Positions 1-5,845 of a stretch of DNA of 5,991 nucleotides are shown piece after piece. Source of the DNA: Porticoccus sp041592135 (GTDB lineage: Bacteria; Pseudomonadota; Gammaproteobacteria; Pseudomonadales; Porticoccaceae); assembly GCA_041592135.1 (NCBI GenBank), contig JBFHQR010000137.1. One strand, 5' to 3'. The translations under genes were made by a program, and so were the position numbers. The notes below the pieces were generated by a model. The model ran no database searches. It worked only from the letters and a program-made list of their open reading frames with translations, and had not been told where the DNA came from. Every line of letters starts with the position of its first letter. Positions within the stretch are counted from its first letter, which is position 1.

Positions 1-1
1 G

Positions 2-427
2 CCGGATGAATCCGTCGTCAATGCCTTGAAGCTGGCGGTGCTGCGCGGTGTGAAGGTGCGTTTGATGTTGCCCCGGCTCACCGATAACCGGGTGGTACAG
101 CTCTCTTCCTACGCGGTATTAATGGGTTTGAAACATTCCGGTATCGAGGCCTATCAATATCGTCGGGGATTTCTACACCAGAAGGTGGTGCTGGTGGATG
201 ACGACCGCGCTTATGTGGGGACGGCCAATTTTGACAACCGCTCCTTCCAGCTGAATTTCGAGATTACGGTGATGGTGCGGGATCTTCAGTTCGCCGCCCA
301 AGTGGAGCAGATGCTGGAAGGGGATTTCCGGGGCTGCGTGCCACTGACCGGCACACAGCTTGAACAGCGCAGTGTATTGTTTCGCGCCTTGGTAAAACTG
401 GCGCAATTATTTTCACCAATCCAATAA
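2..427 (+). CDS. cls: Cardiolipin synthase, C-terminal part (5' truncated by window edge)
   Basis: The frame is open from position 2, so the gene begins upstream of the window; 141 codons are present against about 480 in ClsA-type enzymes. The second phospholipase D (HKD) motif is intact at 176-231: H-x-K-x4-D-x6-G-x2-N, beginning HQKVVLVDDD and ending GTANFDNRS. The following SFQLNFEITVMV stretch and the preceding RGVKVRLMLP and DNRVVQ blocks are typical of bacterial cardiolipin synthases. The family is a membrane enzyme that joins phosphatidylglycerol with a second phospholipid to give cardiolipin; the family's two HKD motifs together form the active site. The first HKD motif and the N-terminal membrane helices lie outside the window. 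The C-terminus ending LAQLFSPIQ is also usual for the family. The family call is firm; which Cls paralogue it is remains less certain. Confidence 0.93.
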   Translation, partial: PDESVVNALKLAVLRGVKVRLMLPRLTDNRVVQLSSYAVLMGLKHSGIEAYQYRRGFLHQKVVLVDDDRAYVGTANFDNRSFQLNFEITVMVRDLQFAAQVEQMLEGDFRGCVPLTGTQLEQRSVLFRALVKLAQLFSPIQ

Positions 428-440
428 CCGGCTATAAAAT
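412..440 (+). promoter_or_regulatory. Weak candidate sigma-70 promoter for the 482-793 gene
   Basis: A -10-like TAAAAT (435-440, 5 of 6 to consensus) lies 17 bp after a poor -35-like TTCACC (412-417, 4 of 6). It would start transcription near 447, before the small acidic-protein gene. The -35 overlaps the end of cls. It is only a consensus match; the gene may instead be read through from cls. Confidence 0.25.
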
Positions 441-455
441 AGAGTACGATAGCCG
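429..455 (+). other. Stem-loop just after the cls stop codon
   Basis: CGGCTAT (429-435) and ATAGCCG (449-455) form a perfect 7-bp inverted repeat with a 13-nt AT-rich loop, starting two bases after the cls stop. There is no U-tract after the 3' arm, so it is not a convincing intrinsic terminator. It could be an RNA-end or processing structure, or it could be incidental. Confidence 0.35.
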
Positions 456-481
456 CTGTGCCAACCACACCGAGAATTCCT

Positions 482-793
482 ATGTCGCTGATTGCCGAAC
501 TGCTGGGAGATTGCTCTCCCTATATCTACAACCTGGTTTACGATGTAGACGTTCGACTGCTGTTTATCGAGTGTCTGGATGATCCCTCAGACGAAGAGCC
601 TTCGCTGCGGATTGTGTTCCCGGAAATTATCAGCTATGCAGAGAGCAACCAGACGGATGCGCTCGACGACGAGCTGATGGACGACCTGGTGAGCATGGAC
701 TGGAGCAATGAAAATCAGCTAACCATCCTCACCTGTAAAAAAGAGATTGTGCTGGAGCTGTCTGGCAAGCCCTTCAGCGAGCAAATCGACTGA
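482..793 (+). CDS. Small acidic protein of unknown function
   Basis: This is a 103-residue protein if it starts at the ATG at 482, or 111 residues from an in-frame GTG at 458. I chose 482 because it is an ATG followed by MSLIAELLGD, a natural start, whereas the eight extra residues look like leader translation; neither start has a strong Shine-Dalgarno. I do not recognise the family. It is rich in Asp and Glu (for example DDPSDEEPS and DALDDELMDD) and has alternating hydrophobic stretches (VRLLFIECL, LRIVFPEII, QLTILTC, EIVLELSG) that suggest a mostly beta-strand soluble cytoplasmic protein. There is no signal peptide or membrane segment. It lies 54 bp after cls on the same strand and ends 34 bp before the end of the convergent ribbon-helix-helix gene. 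The strand pattern recalls small immunity or binding proteins, but that is only an impression. Confidence 0.75.
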   Translation: MSLIAELLGDCSPYIYNLVYDVDVRLLFIECLDDPSDEEPSLRIVFPEIISYAESNQTDALDDELMDDLVSMDWSNENQLTILTCKKEIVLELSGKPFSEQID

Positions 794-827
794 TCGCCTG
801 AGGCGGGGTCGGTGTTTGGGGACAGAC

Positions 828-1019
828 TCAGGAGTCCTGATCCTCTTGCCCGAACACTTCTTCCCGCCAGTTGGGGCCGACATTCTGTTCAATGTATTCG
901 CGAATTAGCTGACGAACTTTCTGGGATGGCGTAACATCCTCATCTGAGCACAGTTTTTCAAACAGCGCTTTTTTCTTCGGGTCAATCAGCAGGGTCAATC
1001 GGGCTGTGCGGTTTTCCAT
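828..1019 (-). CDS. CopG/Arc-type ribbon-helix-helix DNA-binding protein
   Basis: This is a complete 63-residue protein, a normal size for the family. The start MENRTARLTLLIDP has the form of the RHH beta-strand, with alternating residues RxTxxID that in this fold pair between two monomers and enter the DNA major groove. A first helix follows (KKKALFEKLCSDE, about 16-28), then a turn with TPSQ, then a second helix (KVRQLIREYIEQ, about 34-45). The last 17 residues are an acidic tail (FGQEDQDS). A GAAGG Shine-Dalgarno-like run lies about 12 bases before the ATG on the minus strand. The gene is divergent from the SulP transporter, and the 131-bp gap between them contains a 19-bp palindrome, so it is probably a local repressor of itself and of the transporter. 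RHH proteins can also be antitoxins, but no toxin gene lies next to it in the same orientation within the window. Confidence 0.85.
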   Translation of the reverse strand: MENRTARLTLLIDPKKKALFEKLCSDEDVTPSQKVRQLIREYIEQNVGPNWREEVFGQEDQDS

Positions 1020-1051
1020 CGGTGTTATCTACCTTCTCATTATTCTCTATT

Positions 1052-1070
1052 ATGTTAATTAAATTAACAT
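1052..1070. promoter_or_regulatory. 19-bp perfect palindrome, candidate operator of the RHH protein
   Basis: ATGTTAATT (1052-1060), one central A, then AATTAACAT (1062-1070): a perfect inverted repeat with 9-bp arms. It lies 33 bp upstream of the RHH start codon and 81 bp upstream of the SulP start codon. On the minus strand a -10-like AATAAT (1044-1039) would place its -35 region (1067-1062, weak) inside the palindrome, so a dimer or tetramer bound here would block the RHH promoter. RHH proteins bind palindromes or tandem repeats of this length. The site is seen directly; the bound protein is inferred. Confidence 0.6.
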
Positions 1071-1097
1071 TGAATTAGTACCGGATGAGATGCTAGT

Positions 1098-1127
1098 TTG
1101 TCTACATATTAATCTCAACTGTTAATT
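1098..1127 (+). promoter_or_regulatory. Candidate dauA promoter carrying a second half-site
   Basis: TGTTAATT at 1120-1127 repeats exactly an arm of the palindrome at 1052-1070. It overlaps a possible -10 (GTTAAT, 1121-1126, 4 of 6), 17 bp after a possible -35 (TTGTCT, 1098-1103, 4 of 6). A diverging ATTAA at 1108-1112 makes a loose inverted pair with TTAAT at 1122-1126. The promoter match is weak; the shared 8-bp half-site is the better evidence. Confidence 0.35.
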
Positions 1128-1150
1128 TTCACTCCTACGGGACATCGCGG

Positions 1151-2896
1151 ATGGCTCACCGGGCACACCTGTTTTCTCTCAAAGTCGGCCATGGCCTTCG
1201 TTCGGCACTGGCGGCTGCTCCCTACGACAGGAGACGTTTTCTCAGCGATGCCCTGGCCGGCATCACGGTGGGAATCATTGCCATTCCCCTGGCCATGGCG
1301 CTGGCGATTGCCAGTGGCGTCGCCCCTCAGTATGGCCTATATACCGCCATGGTGGCCGGCTTTCTGATCCCCCTGGCCGGCGGTTCCCGTTTCAGTGTCT
1401 CCGGCCCGACCGCGGCGTTTGTGGTCATTCTCTACCCCATCGTGCAACAGTACGGTCTCGCCGGCCTGCTGGTGGCCTCGGTGATGGCCGGGGTGATCCT
1501 GGTGATTATGGCGTTGTTGCGGTTGGGGCGCTATATCGAGTATATCCCCGAGTCGGTCACCCTGGGTTTCACCGGGGGGATTGCGGTGGTCATTGCCACC
1601 CTGCAGCTAAAAGATCTGCTGGGACTGCAGATTGCCCAGATGCCCGCCCATTACACCGGCAAGGTGGTGGCATTGCTTGGGGCTATGCCGGAGTTGTCTT
1701 CCTGGACACTGCTGGTGGGTGCGATGACGCTGGCGGTACTGCTGTTGTGGCCGCGCCTGAAAACACCGGTGCCGGCACACTTGCCGGCCGTGGTGGTCGG
1801 TGCTGTGGCGGCATTCCTGTTGAATGACCAGGGGGCCAGTATTGCCACCATCGGTTCAAGCTTCAGTTTTACCCTGCCGGACGGACAGATCGGTCAGGGC
1901 ATTCCCTCTGTGTTGCCGGATTTTCAGTGGCCCTGGTTGCGCACCCAGCCTGGGGAAGTGCCTTTGCAACTCAGTTGGAGAATGGCCCAGGACCTGCTGT
2001 CGGCGGCATTCGCCATAGCCATGCTGGGGGCGATTGAATCATTGCTCTGCGCCGTGGTGCTCGATCGCGCCACCGGCACCAAACACAGTGCCAACAGCGA
2101 GCTGCTGGGGCAGGGCATCGGCAATATTGTGACCCCTTTTCTGGGGGGCATTACCGCGACGGCAGCCATTGCCCGCTCTGCCGCCAACCTGCGGGCGGGA
2201 GCCAAAACGCCCATTGCGGCGATGGTTCACGCCGGGGTGGTGTTGTCGGCGCTGCTGTTCCTGTCCCCCCTGCTGGCCCACCTGCCCATGACCAGCATGG
2301 CTGCGCTGTTGCTGATGGTGGCTTGGAAGATGAGCGAGGCCCCGCGCATCCTGCAATTGCTGAAAACGGCGCCGCGCAGTGACATTTTTGTGTTCCTGGT
2401 GTGTTTTTCCCTGACAGTGCTGTTCGATATGGTCATTGCCATTACCGCGGGGATCGTGCTCGCATCGCTGCTGTTCATGAAGGACATTGCCGAAATGACC
2501 CGGGTGAGTGATATCACCCGCAATAAAAAAATCGTCGATGTGGACATGCCCGAGCGCTGGGCAGTGTTGAAAATCAATGGCCCGCTGTTTTTTGCGGCGG
2601 CGGATCGCCTGTTTGGGGAACTGGCTCAGCAGTGTGCCGAGCGCAATGGCGTTGTGCTGTATCTGGACGGTGTGTCGATCCTGGATTCCGGCGGGGTCTC
2701 GGAGCTGTATCAATTCATTGACAGTTGTCGCCGGGCGGGGACGGTGGTCTACCTGGCCGATTTGCAATTCCAGCCGTTGAAAACCCTCAGCAAAGCCGGG
2801 TTCAAGCCGGATGGCAGCCATTGCCGGGTATTCCCCACCCTGAGCGAAGCCCTGGCAGTGGTGGCGGAACAGCATTCGGTCGATGCGGTAAATTAA
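1151..2896 (+). CDS. dauA: SulP-family anion/C4-dicarboxylate transporter with STAS domain (DauA-like)
   Basis: This 581-residue protein closely follows the E. coli DauA (YchM) sequence as I recall it. Matching blocks include the first helix AGITVGIIAIPLAMALAI (36-53), SGVAPQYGLYTA (55-66), SRFSVSGPTAAFVVILYP (79-96), AIESLLCAVVLD (294-305), GTKHSANSELLGQG (309-322) and the GGITATAAIARSAAN block after it. The membrane part spans roughly residues 33-445 with 12 to 14 hydrophobic segments, in the inverted-repeat SLC26/SulP fold. A cytoplasmic STAS domain follows at about 466-575, with LDSGG at 511-515 in the loop where anti-sigma antagonists carry the phosphorylated serine. DauA in E. coli takes up succinate and other C4-dicarboxylates at acidic pH, and its STAS domain binds acyl carrier protein. 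Other SulP proteins carry sulfate or bicarbonate, so the substrate is inferred. An ACGGGA Shine-Dalgarno lies about 8 bases before the ATG. It is divergent from the RHH gene and probably regulated by it. No strong terminator follows. Confidence 0.92.
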   Translation: MAHRAHLFSLKVGHGLRSALAAAPYDRRRFLSDALAGITVGIIAIPLAMALAIASGVAPQYGLYTAMVAGFLIPLAGGSRFSVSGPTAAFVVILYPIVQQYGLAGLLVASVMAGVILVIMALLRLGRYIEYIPESVTLGFTGGIAVVIATLQLKDLLGLQIAQMPAHYTGKVVALLGAMPELSSWTLLVGAMTLAVLLLWPRLKTPVPAHLPAVVVGAVAAFLLNDQGASIATIGSSFSFTLPDGQIGQGIPSVLPDFQWPWLRTQPGEVPLQLSWRMAQDLLSAAFAIAMLGAIESLLCAVVLDRATGTKHSANSELLGQGIGNIVTPFLGGITATAAIARSAANLRAGAKTPIAAMVHAGVVLSALLFLSPLLAHLPMTSMAALLLMVAWKMSEAPRILQLLKTAPRSDIFVFLVCFSLTVLFDMVIAITAGIVLASLLFMKDIAEMTRVSDITRNKKIVDVDMPERWAVLKINGPLFFAAADRLFGELAQQCAERNGVVLYLDGVSILDSGGVSELYQFIDSCRRAGTVVYLADLQFQPLKTLSKAGFKPDGSHCRVFPTLSEALAVVAEQHSVDAVN

Positions 2897-3024
2897 CCGC
2901 GGTGTTGCTGCCCATTGAGCCAGCTTGTCCAGTAGGGCGGCTGCCAAAGGGTTGCCGCTGCCATCGCAGCTTTCGATCTCCGGCCGGTCGTTTCAGCCTC
3001 GCCACGGACCCGGGAGTGTCAGGT
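2897..3024. other. Intergenic stretch after dauA, possible remnant on minus strand
   Basis: No confident gene. A GCGGC (2937-2941) / GCCGC (2954-2958) hairpin with a 12-nt loop lies about 40 bp after the dauA stop, but no T-run follows, so I do not call a terminator. On the minus strand one frame reads ESCDGSGNPLAAALLDKLAQ (about 2977-2918), which has protein-like composition. It has no start of its own and continues only as an antisense shadow of dauA, so it may be a gene fragment or chance. Confidence 0.25.
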
Positions 3025-3351
3025 TCATACTGGCAACGGTAATGTCCTGTGCTCGGCAGAGATATTGCCCGGGGAGCCACGGATAAGGTAATGGCTGCCC
3101 GCAGTGGCGCCGTTTTCAGCTGCTTTAACCAGCGACTCCTGCCGGACGGGGTTGGTCACCCGCTCGGACACCCGTTTAAAATCGACGCCGATGTTCTCGA
3201 TATCCGGGCTGTCTGCAAACAGGTCGCCGACCCGGGTGTATTCCCGCACCGCACCGCCATCGCCGGAACTGCGGACAGCAACGACCTGAGTGCGACGGAA
3301 GCTGCAAGGTCTGAGTTGTTCGTGTTTTTCATTACAGTCGTAACAGGGCAA
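3025..3351 (-). CDS. Possible hypothetical protein or gene remnant
   Basis: A 108-codon frame from a TTG at 3351; the same frame is open without ATG or GTG back to a stop at 3462-3460, so the true start is unclear. The central and C-terminal part looks coding: REYTRVGDLFADSPDIEN, then GVDFKRVSERVTNP, then LVKAAENGATAGSHYLI. It has balanced charge, few rare codons and mostly G or C in third positions. I do not recognise the family. The AAENGATAGSHYLI ending faintly recalls small enterobacterial envelope lipoproteins whose core carries an 'AA-x-x-GA' helix, but there is no signal peptide or lipobox in frame upstream. The N-terminal part is rich in Cys (CYDCN, RPCSF). A lost start or frameshift near 3352-3460 would explain this. 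It is convergent with dauA and divergent from phaC. It may be a real gene with a non-standard start, a pseudogene, or chance. Confidence 0.4.
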   Translation of the reverse strand: MPCYDCNEKHEQLRPCSFRRTQVVAVRSSGDGGAVREYTRVGDLFADSPDIENIGVDFKRVSERVTNPVRQESLVKAAENGATAGSHYLIRGSPGNISAEHRTLPLPV

Positions 3352-3686
3352 GGGCTCATGCGCGGCGCTACAGGTCGCTGTTGACGAATTGACGGTTGGT
3401 TTGGCTGTGTAGAAAAGCGTGAGGGGCTCCGGTGTCAGCGCCCTCAGAGACTGTTTTTCTTAACGGAACCGAGCTGAAACGCTACAGATTGACAGGGGCA
3501 ATGGTCAGCTTGGGGAGGCTGGCGGTGGTGGGCACGGCGGCAAATTGTGACGTTTCAGGTTGCAGGCATATCGCGCGAACCCGGCCGTTAGATGGGTGTT
3601 TTTCGACGTTATACTGAGCCCTGTGGCGAATCGAGAAAATCTGCCCGCTCGGGGAAAACGCAATCGCTAGAAGGTGGGAACTTCCT
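3352..3686. other. Intergenic region, no supported gene
   Basis: Short frames exist on both strands (for example 3432-3617 plus from a GTG and 3482-3718 minus), but neither shows motifs, a ribosome site or convincing composition. TATACT at 3610-3615 matches a -10 in 5 of 6 positions but has no acceptable -35 at 16 to 18 bp spacing. Confidence 0.4.
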
Positions 3687-3815
3687 ATGGCCGGGGTAGA
3701 GAGCGGCGGATTATGCAAAAGACAGTCGGGCTTTTGCGAAGGCGGGCGGCTTTATCGCTTGCGAGACAGACAGCTTGCGCTGCCCGGATTTAACTGTAAA
3801 GCTAGCTTTCACTAG
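3687..3815 (+). CDS. Possible 42-residue small ORF in the phaC upstream region
   Basis: An ATG at 3687 opens a 42-codon frame ending in TAG at 3813-3815. It follows a good Shine-Dalgarno-like run, AAGGTGGGA (3671-3679), at about 7 bases spacing. The product MAGVESGGLCKRQSGFCEGG... is basic and contains three Cys, with no membrane segment or known motif. The ribosome-site spacing is the only positive evidence; length and composition are compatible with chance. It could be a leader peptide, but it ends 182 bp before phaC. Confidence 0.2.
   Translation: MAGVESGGLCKRQSGFCEGGRLYRLRDRQLALPGFNCKASFH
3715..3737. repeat. 7-bp perfect stem-loop
   Basis: GCAAAAG (3715-3721) and CTTTTGC (3731-3737) are perfect complements around a 9-nt loop. 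No T-run follows on the plus strand. It could be an RNA hairpin or a weak protein site; I cannot assign a role. Confidence 0.3.
3798..3809. promoter_or_regulatory. 12-bp perfect palindrome, possible operator upstream of phaC
   Basis: AAAGCTAGCTTT is a perfect palindrome, followed by a smaller inverted repeat GGGT-ctt-ACCC (3815-3825). Both lie in an AT-richer patch about 175-200 bp before phaC, a reasonable place for a regulator to act. No regulator gene for phaC is visible, and 12-bp palindromes can occur by chance. Confidence 0.25.
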
Positions 3816-3958
3816 GGTCTTACCCCGACGACGCCGGAATATCGCTTTTTAGAGGACCTGCTAGAGTACAAGGGTTTGACCGCCCCGCAATCAGGGCATT
3901 CTGTCCCTCGGTGGCCATCCCGGGCCGGCGAGACACTGTCGCGGACCCGGACAGGGCG

Positions 3959-3997
3959 TGACTAACAGGGAATGACTAACAGGGAGCGACTATCAGT
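3959..3997 (+). repeat. 14-bp tandem repeat carrying the phaC ribosome site
   Basis: TGACTAACAGGGA occurs at 3959-3971 and again at 3973-3985, each followed by one purine, giving a 14-bp period. A decayed third copy, CGACTATCAGT (3987-3997), runs directly into the phaC ATG. Each full copy contains AGGGA, a Shine-Dalgarno-like core. The nearer one (AGGGAG, 3981-3986) is 11 bases from the start, longer than the usual spacing. The repeat thus decides or duplicates the ribosome site. Confidence 0.6.
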
Positions 3998-5845
3998 ATG
4001 GAATCCGCCAAGAACACCCCGAAGTTAACGGCTGTTCCCGCGACACCAGTAACTGCTGGAGGCAATGCCGAGACCGCCGCCGAGCATTCCGGTCAGCGCA
4101 AACACCTGCAACCGCTGGCGCCGACGCTGCAGGACACCCCGGTGCTGGACCGCCTGTTGCACGCCAATATGGTGAAATGCGGCGGCATCTCGCCGGCCTC
4201 CCTGCTGCTGGCCTGGTTCGACTGGACGCTGCACCTGTCCATCGCTCCCGGCAAGCAGATGGAGTTGGCACAAAGCGCCGCCAAAAAGAACCTGCTGCTG
4301 TTCAATCACCTGGCGCGCAAGCTGCTGGGCAAGGACGGCCCCGACTGCTGTGTCACACCGCAACCCCACGACCGCCGCTTTAGCGACGAAGCCTGGAAGA
4401 AGTGGCCCTACAACCTCTACCACCAGAATTTTCTGTTGATTGAGCAGTGGTGGGAGGAGGCCACGGGCAGCGTCCGCGGCGTCACGCGTCATCACGCCGA
4501 TGTGCTGCAGTTTGTCGCCCGACAGTGGCTCGATATGGCGGCCCCCGTCAATTTTGCGCTGACCAATCCCCGGGTCATTCGGGAAACCCGCGAGCAAAAG
4601 GGGCGCAATCTGCTGCGCGGTGCCAGGAATTTTCTCGGGGACGTGGCGCGCGGCCTCACCAATGCCCCGCCCGCCGGATCTGAATGCTACAAGGTGGGGG
4701 AAAACCTGGCGGTGACGGCGGGCAAGGTGGTGTACCGCAACCAACTGATGGAACTGATTCAGTACAGTCCCACCACCGACGAGGTTTACGGCGAACCGGT
4801 GCTGTTTGTGCCGGCCTGGATCATGAAGTACTACATCCTCGATCTCTCACCGGAAAACTCCATGGTCAAATACCTGGTGGAGCAGGGGCACACCGTCTTC
4901 ATGATCTCCTGGAAAAATCCCGATTCAGGCGATCGCAATCTCGGCTTCGAGGATTACCTCAATCTGGGCATCATGGAAGCCCTGGCGGCGGTCAACGCCA
5001 TTGTCCCGAAAAAGAAAGTCCACACGGTCGGCTACTGCCTCGGTGGCACCCTGTTGTCCATCGCCGCGGCCACCATGGCTCGGGACAACGACAAGCGCTT
5101 GAAAAGCGTCACCCTGTTTGCCGCCCAGGTGGATTTTGAGGAGGCCGGCGAGCTGCTGTTCTTTATCGACGAAAGCCAGCTGGCCTTTCTGGAAGATGTC
5201 ATGTGGGAGCAGGGCTTTCTGGACAAATTCCAGATGGCCGGCACCTTCCAGGTACTGCGCTCCGCGGATCTGATGTGGTCCCGGGTCATGGAACCCTACC
5301 TGCTGGGCAAGCGCCGCGACCTGAGCGACCTGATGGCCTGGAATGCCGACGCCACCCGCATGCCCTATCGCATGCACTCGGAATACCTGCGCACCCTGTT
5401 CCTCAACAACGACCTCTCCGAAGGGCACTTCCTGGTCGACGGTCAACCCATTGCCCTGACGGACATCCGCGTGCCGGTCTTTGCGGTCAGCACCAGATTT
5501 GACCATGTGGCGCCCTGGAAGTCGGTCTACAAGATTCGCCTCTACAGCGACGCCGAAGTCACCTTCCTGCTCACCAGCGGCGGGCACAACACCGGTATCG
5601 TCAATGTGCCGGGCAACTCGAAGGACAGCTATCAGGTGTCCACCTTCAAAAACAGCGACAAGCACGTTCCCGCCGAGCACTGGTGTCAACAGGCGCCGGT
5701 CCACGAGGGTTCCTGGTGGCCGGAATGGAGCCAATGGCTCGCCAGGCACTCGGGAGTCAAAACCAGCCCGCCGGCCATGGGGGCCCCGGAGCTGGGGTGC
5801 GAAGTACTGGGAGACGCTCCGGGACAATATGTTTTTCAGCAATAG
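3998..5845 (+). CDS. phaC: Class I poly(3-hydroxyalkanoate) synthase
   Basis: This 615-residue protein polymerises hydroxyacyl-CoA into PHA at the granule surface, releasing CoA. A Pro/Ala-rich variable leader (1-46) is followed by a PHB-synthase N-terminal block at about 47-95 (LDRLLHANMV, ISPASLLLAWFDWTLHLSIA). The PhaC_N domain starts near 126 (RRFSDEAWKKWPYNLYHQNF), and an alpha/beta-hydrolase core follows. The modified lipase box GYCLGG puts the catalytic Cys at 347. The Asp is at 502 (STRFDHVAPW) and the His at 530 (GGHNTGIVN), 28 residues apart as in the Cupriavidus enzyme. The length suits class I, and no PhaE or PhaR partner needed by classes III and IV is visible. The His loop reads GGHNTGIVNVPG where many class I enzymes have GGHIAGVVN. 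The ATG at 3998 is the only good start, as the next Met is residue 58. No phaA, phaB or phasin gene is in the window. Confidence 0.94.
   Translation: MESAKNTPKLTAVPATPVTAGGNAETAAEHSGQRKHLQPLAPTLQDTPVLDRLLHANMVKCGGISPASLLLAWFDWTLHLSIAPGKQMELAQSAAKKNLLLFNHLARKLLGKDGPDCCVTPQPHDRRFSDEAWKKWPYNLYHQNFLLIEQWWEEATGSVRGVTRHHADVLQFVARQWLDMAAPVNFALTNPRVIRETREQKGRNLLRGARNFLGDVARGLTNAPPAGSECYKVGENLAVTAGKVVYRNQLMELIQYSPTTDEVYGEPVLFVPAWIMKYYILDLSPENSMVKYLVEQGHTVFMISWKNPDSGDRNLGFEDYLNLGIMEALAAVNAIVPKKKVHTVGYCLGGTLLSIAAATMARDNDKRLKSVTLFAAQVDFEEAGELLFFIDESQLAFLEDVMWEQGFLDKFQMAGTFQVLRSADLMWSRVMEPYLLGKRRDLSDLMAWNADATRMPYRMHSEYLRTLFLNNDLSEGHFLVDGQPIALTDIRVPVFAVSTRFDHVAPWKSVYKIRLYSDAEVTFLLTSGGHNTGIVNVPGNSKDSYQVSTFKNSDKHVPAEHWCQQAPVHEGSWWPEWSQWLARHSGVKTSPPAMGAPELGCEVLGDAPGQYVFQQ

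Noticed and set aside
794..840. Possible bidirectional terminator between the convergent genes (CGCC-TGA-GGCG at 795-805; palindrome TCAGGA-G-TCCTGA at 828-840)
   Set aside because: The stems are short and neither is followed by a T-run on either strand, so termination is not supported.
828..1019. RHH protein as the antitoxin of a toxin-antitoxin pair
   Set aside because: The neighbour at 482-793 is convergent, not co-transcribed, and shows no toxin motif; the gene upstream of the RHH is a divergent transporter.
2039..2947. 302-codon minus-strand ORF across the 3' half of dauA
   Set aside because: It is antisense to a strongly supported transporter, is rich in His, Gln and Arg in a way typical of antisense frames in GC-rich genes, and shows no domain.
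3610..3615. TATACT as a phaC promoter -10
   Set aside because: No acceptable -35 at 16-18 bp, and it lies almost 390 bp before the start codon.
3482..3718. 78-codon minus-strand ORF in the dauA-phaC gap
   Set aside because: No ribosome site, motif or coding-like composition; probably chance.
4025..4744. 239-codon minus-strand ORF opposite the phaC N-terminal half
   Set aside because: Shadow frame; low-complexity, Gln- and Gly-rich composition and no independent support.
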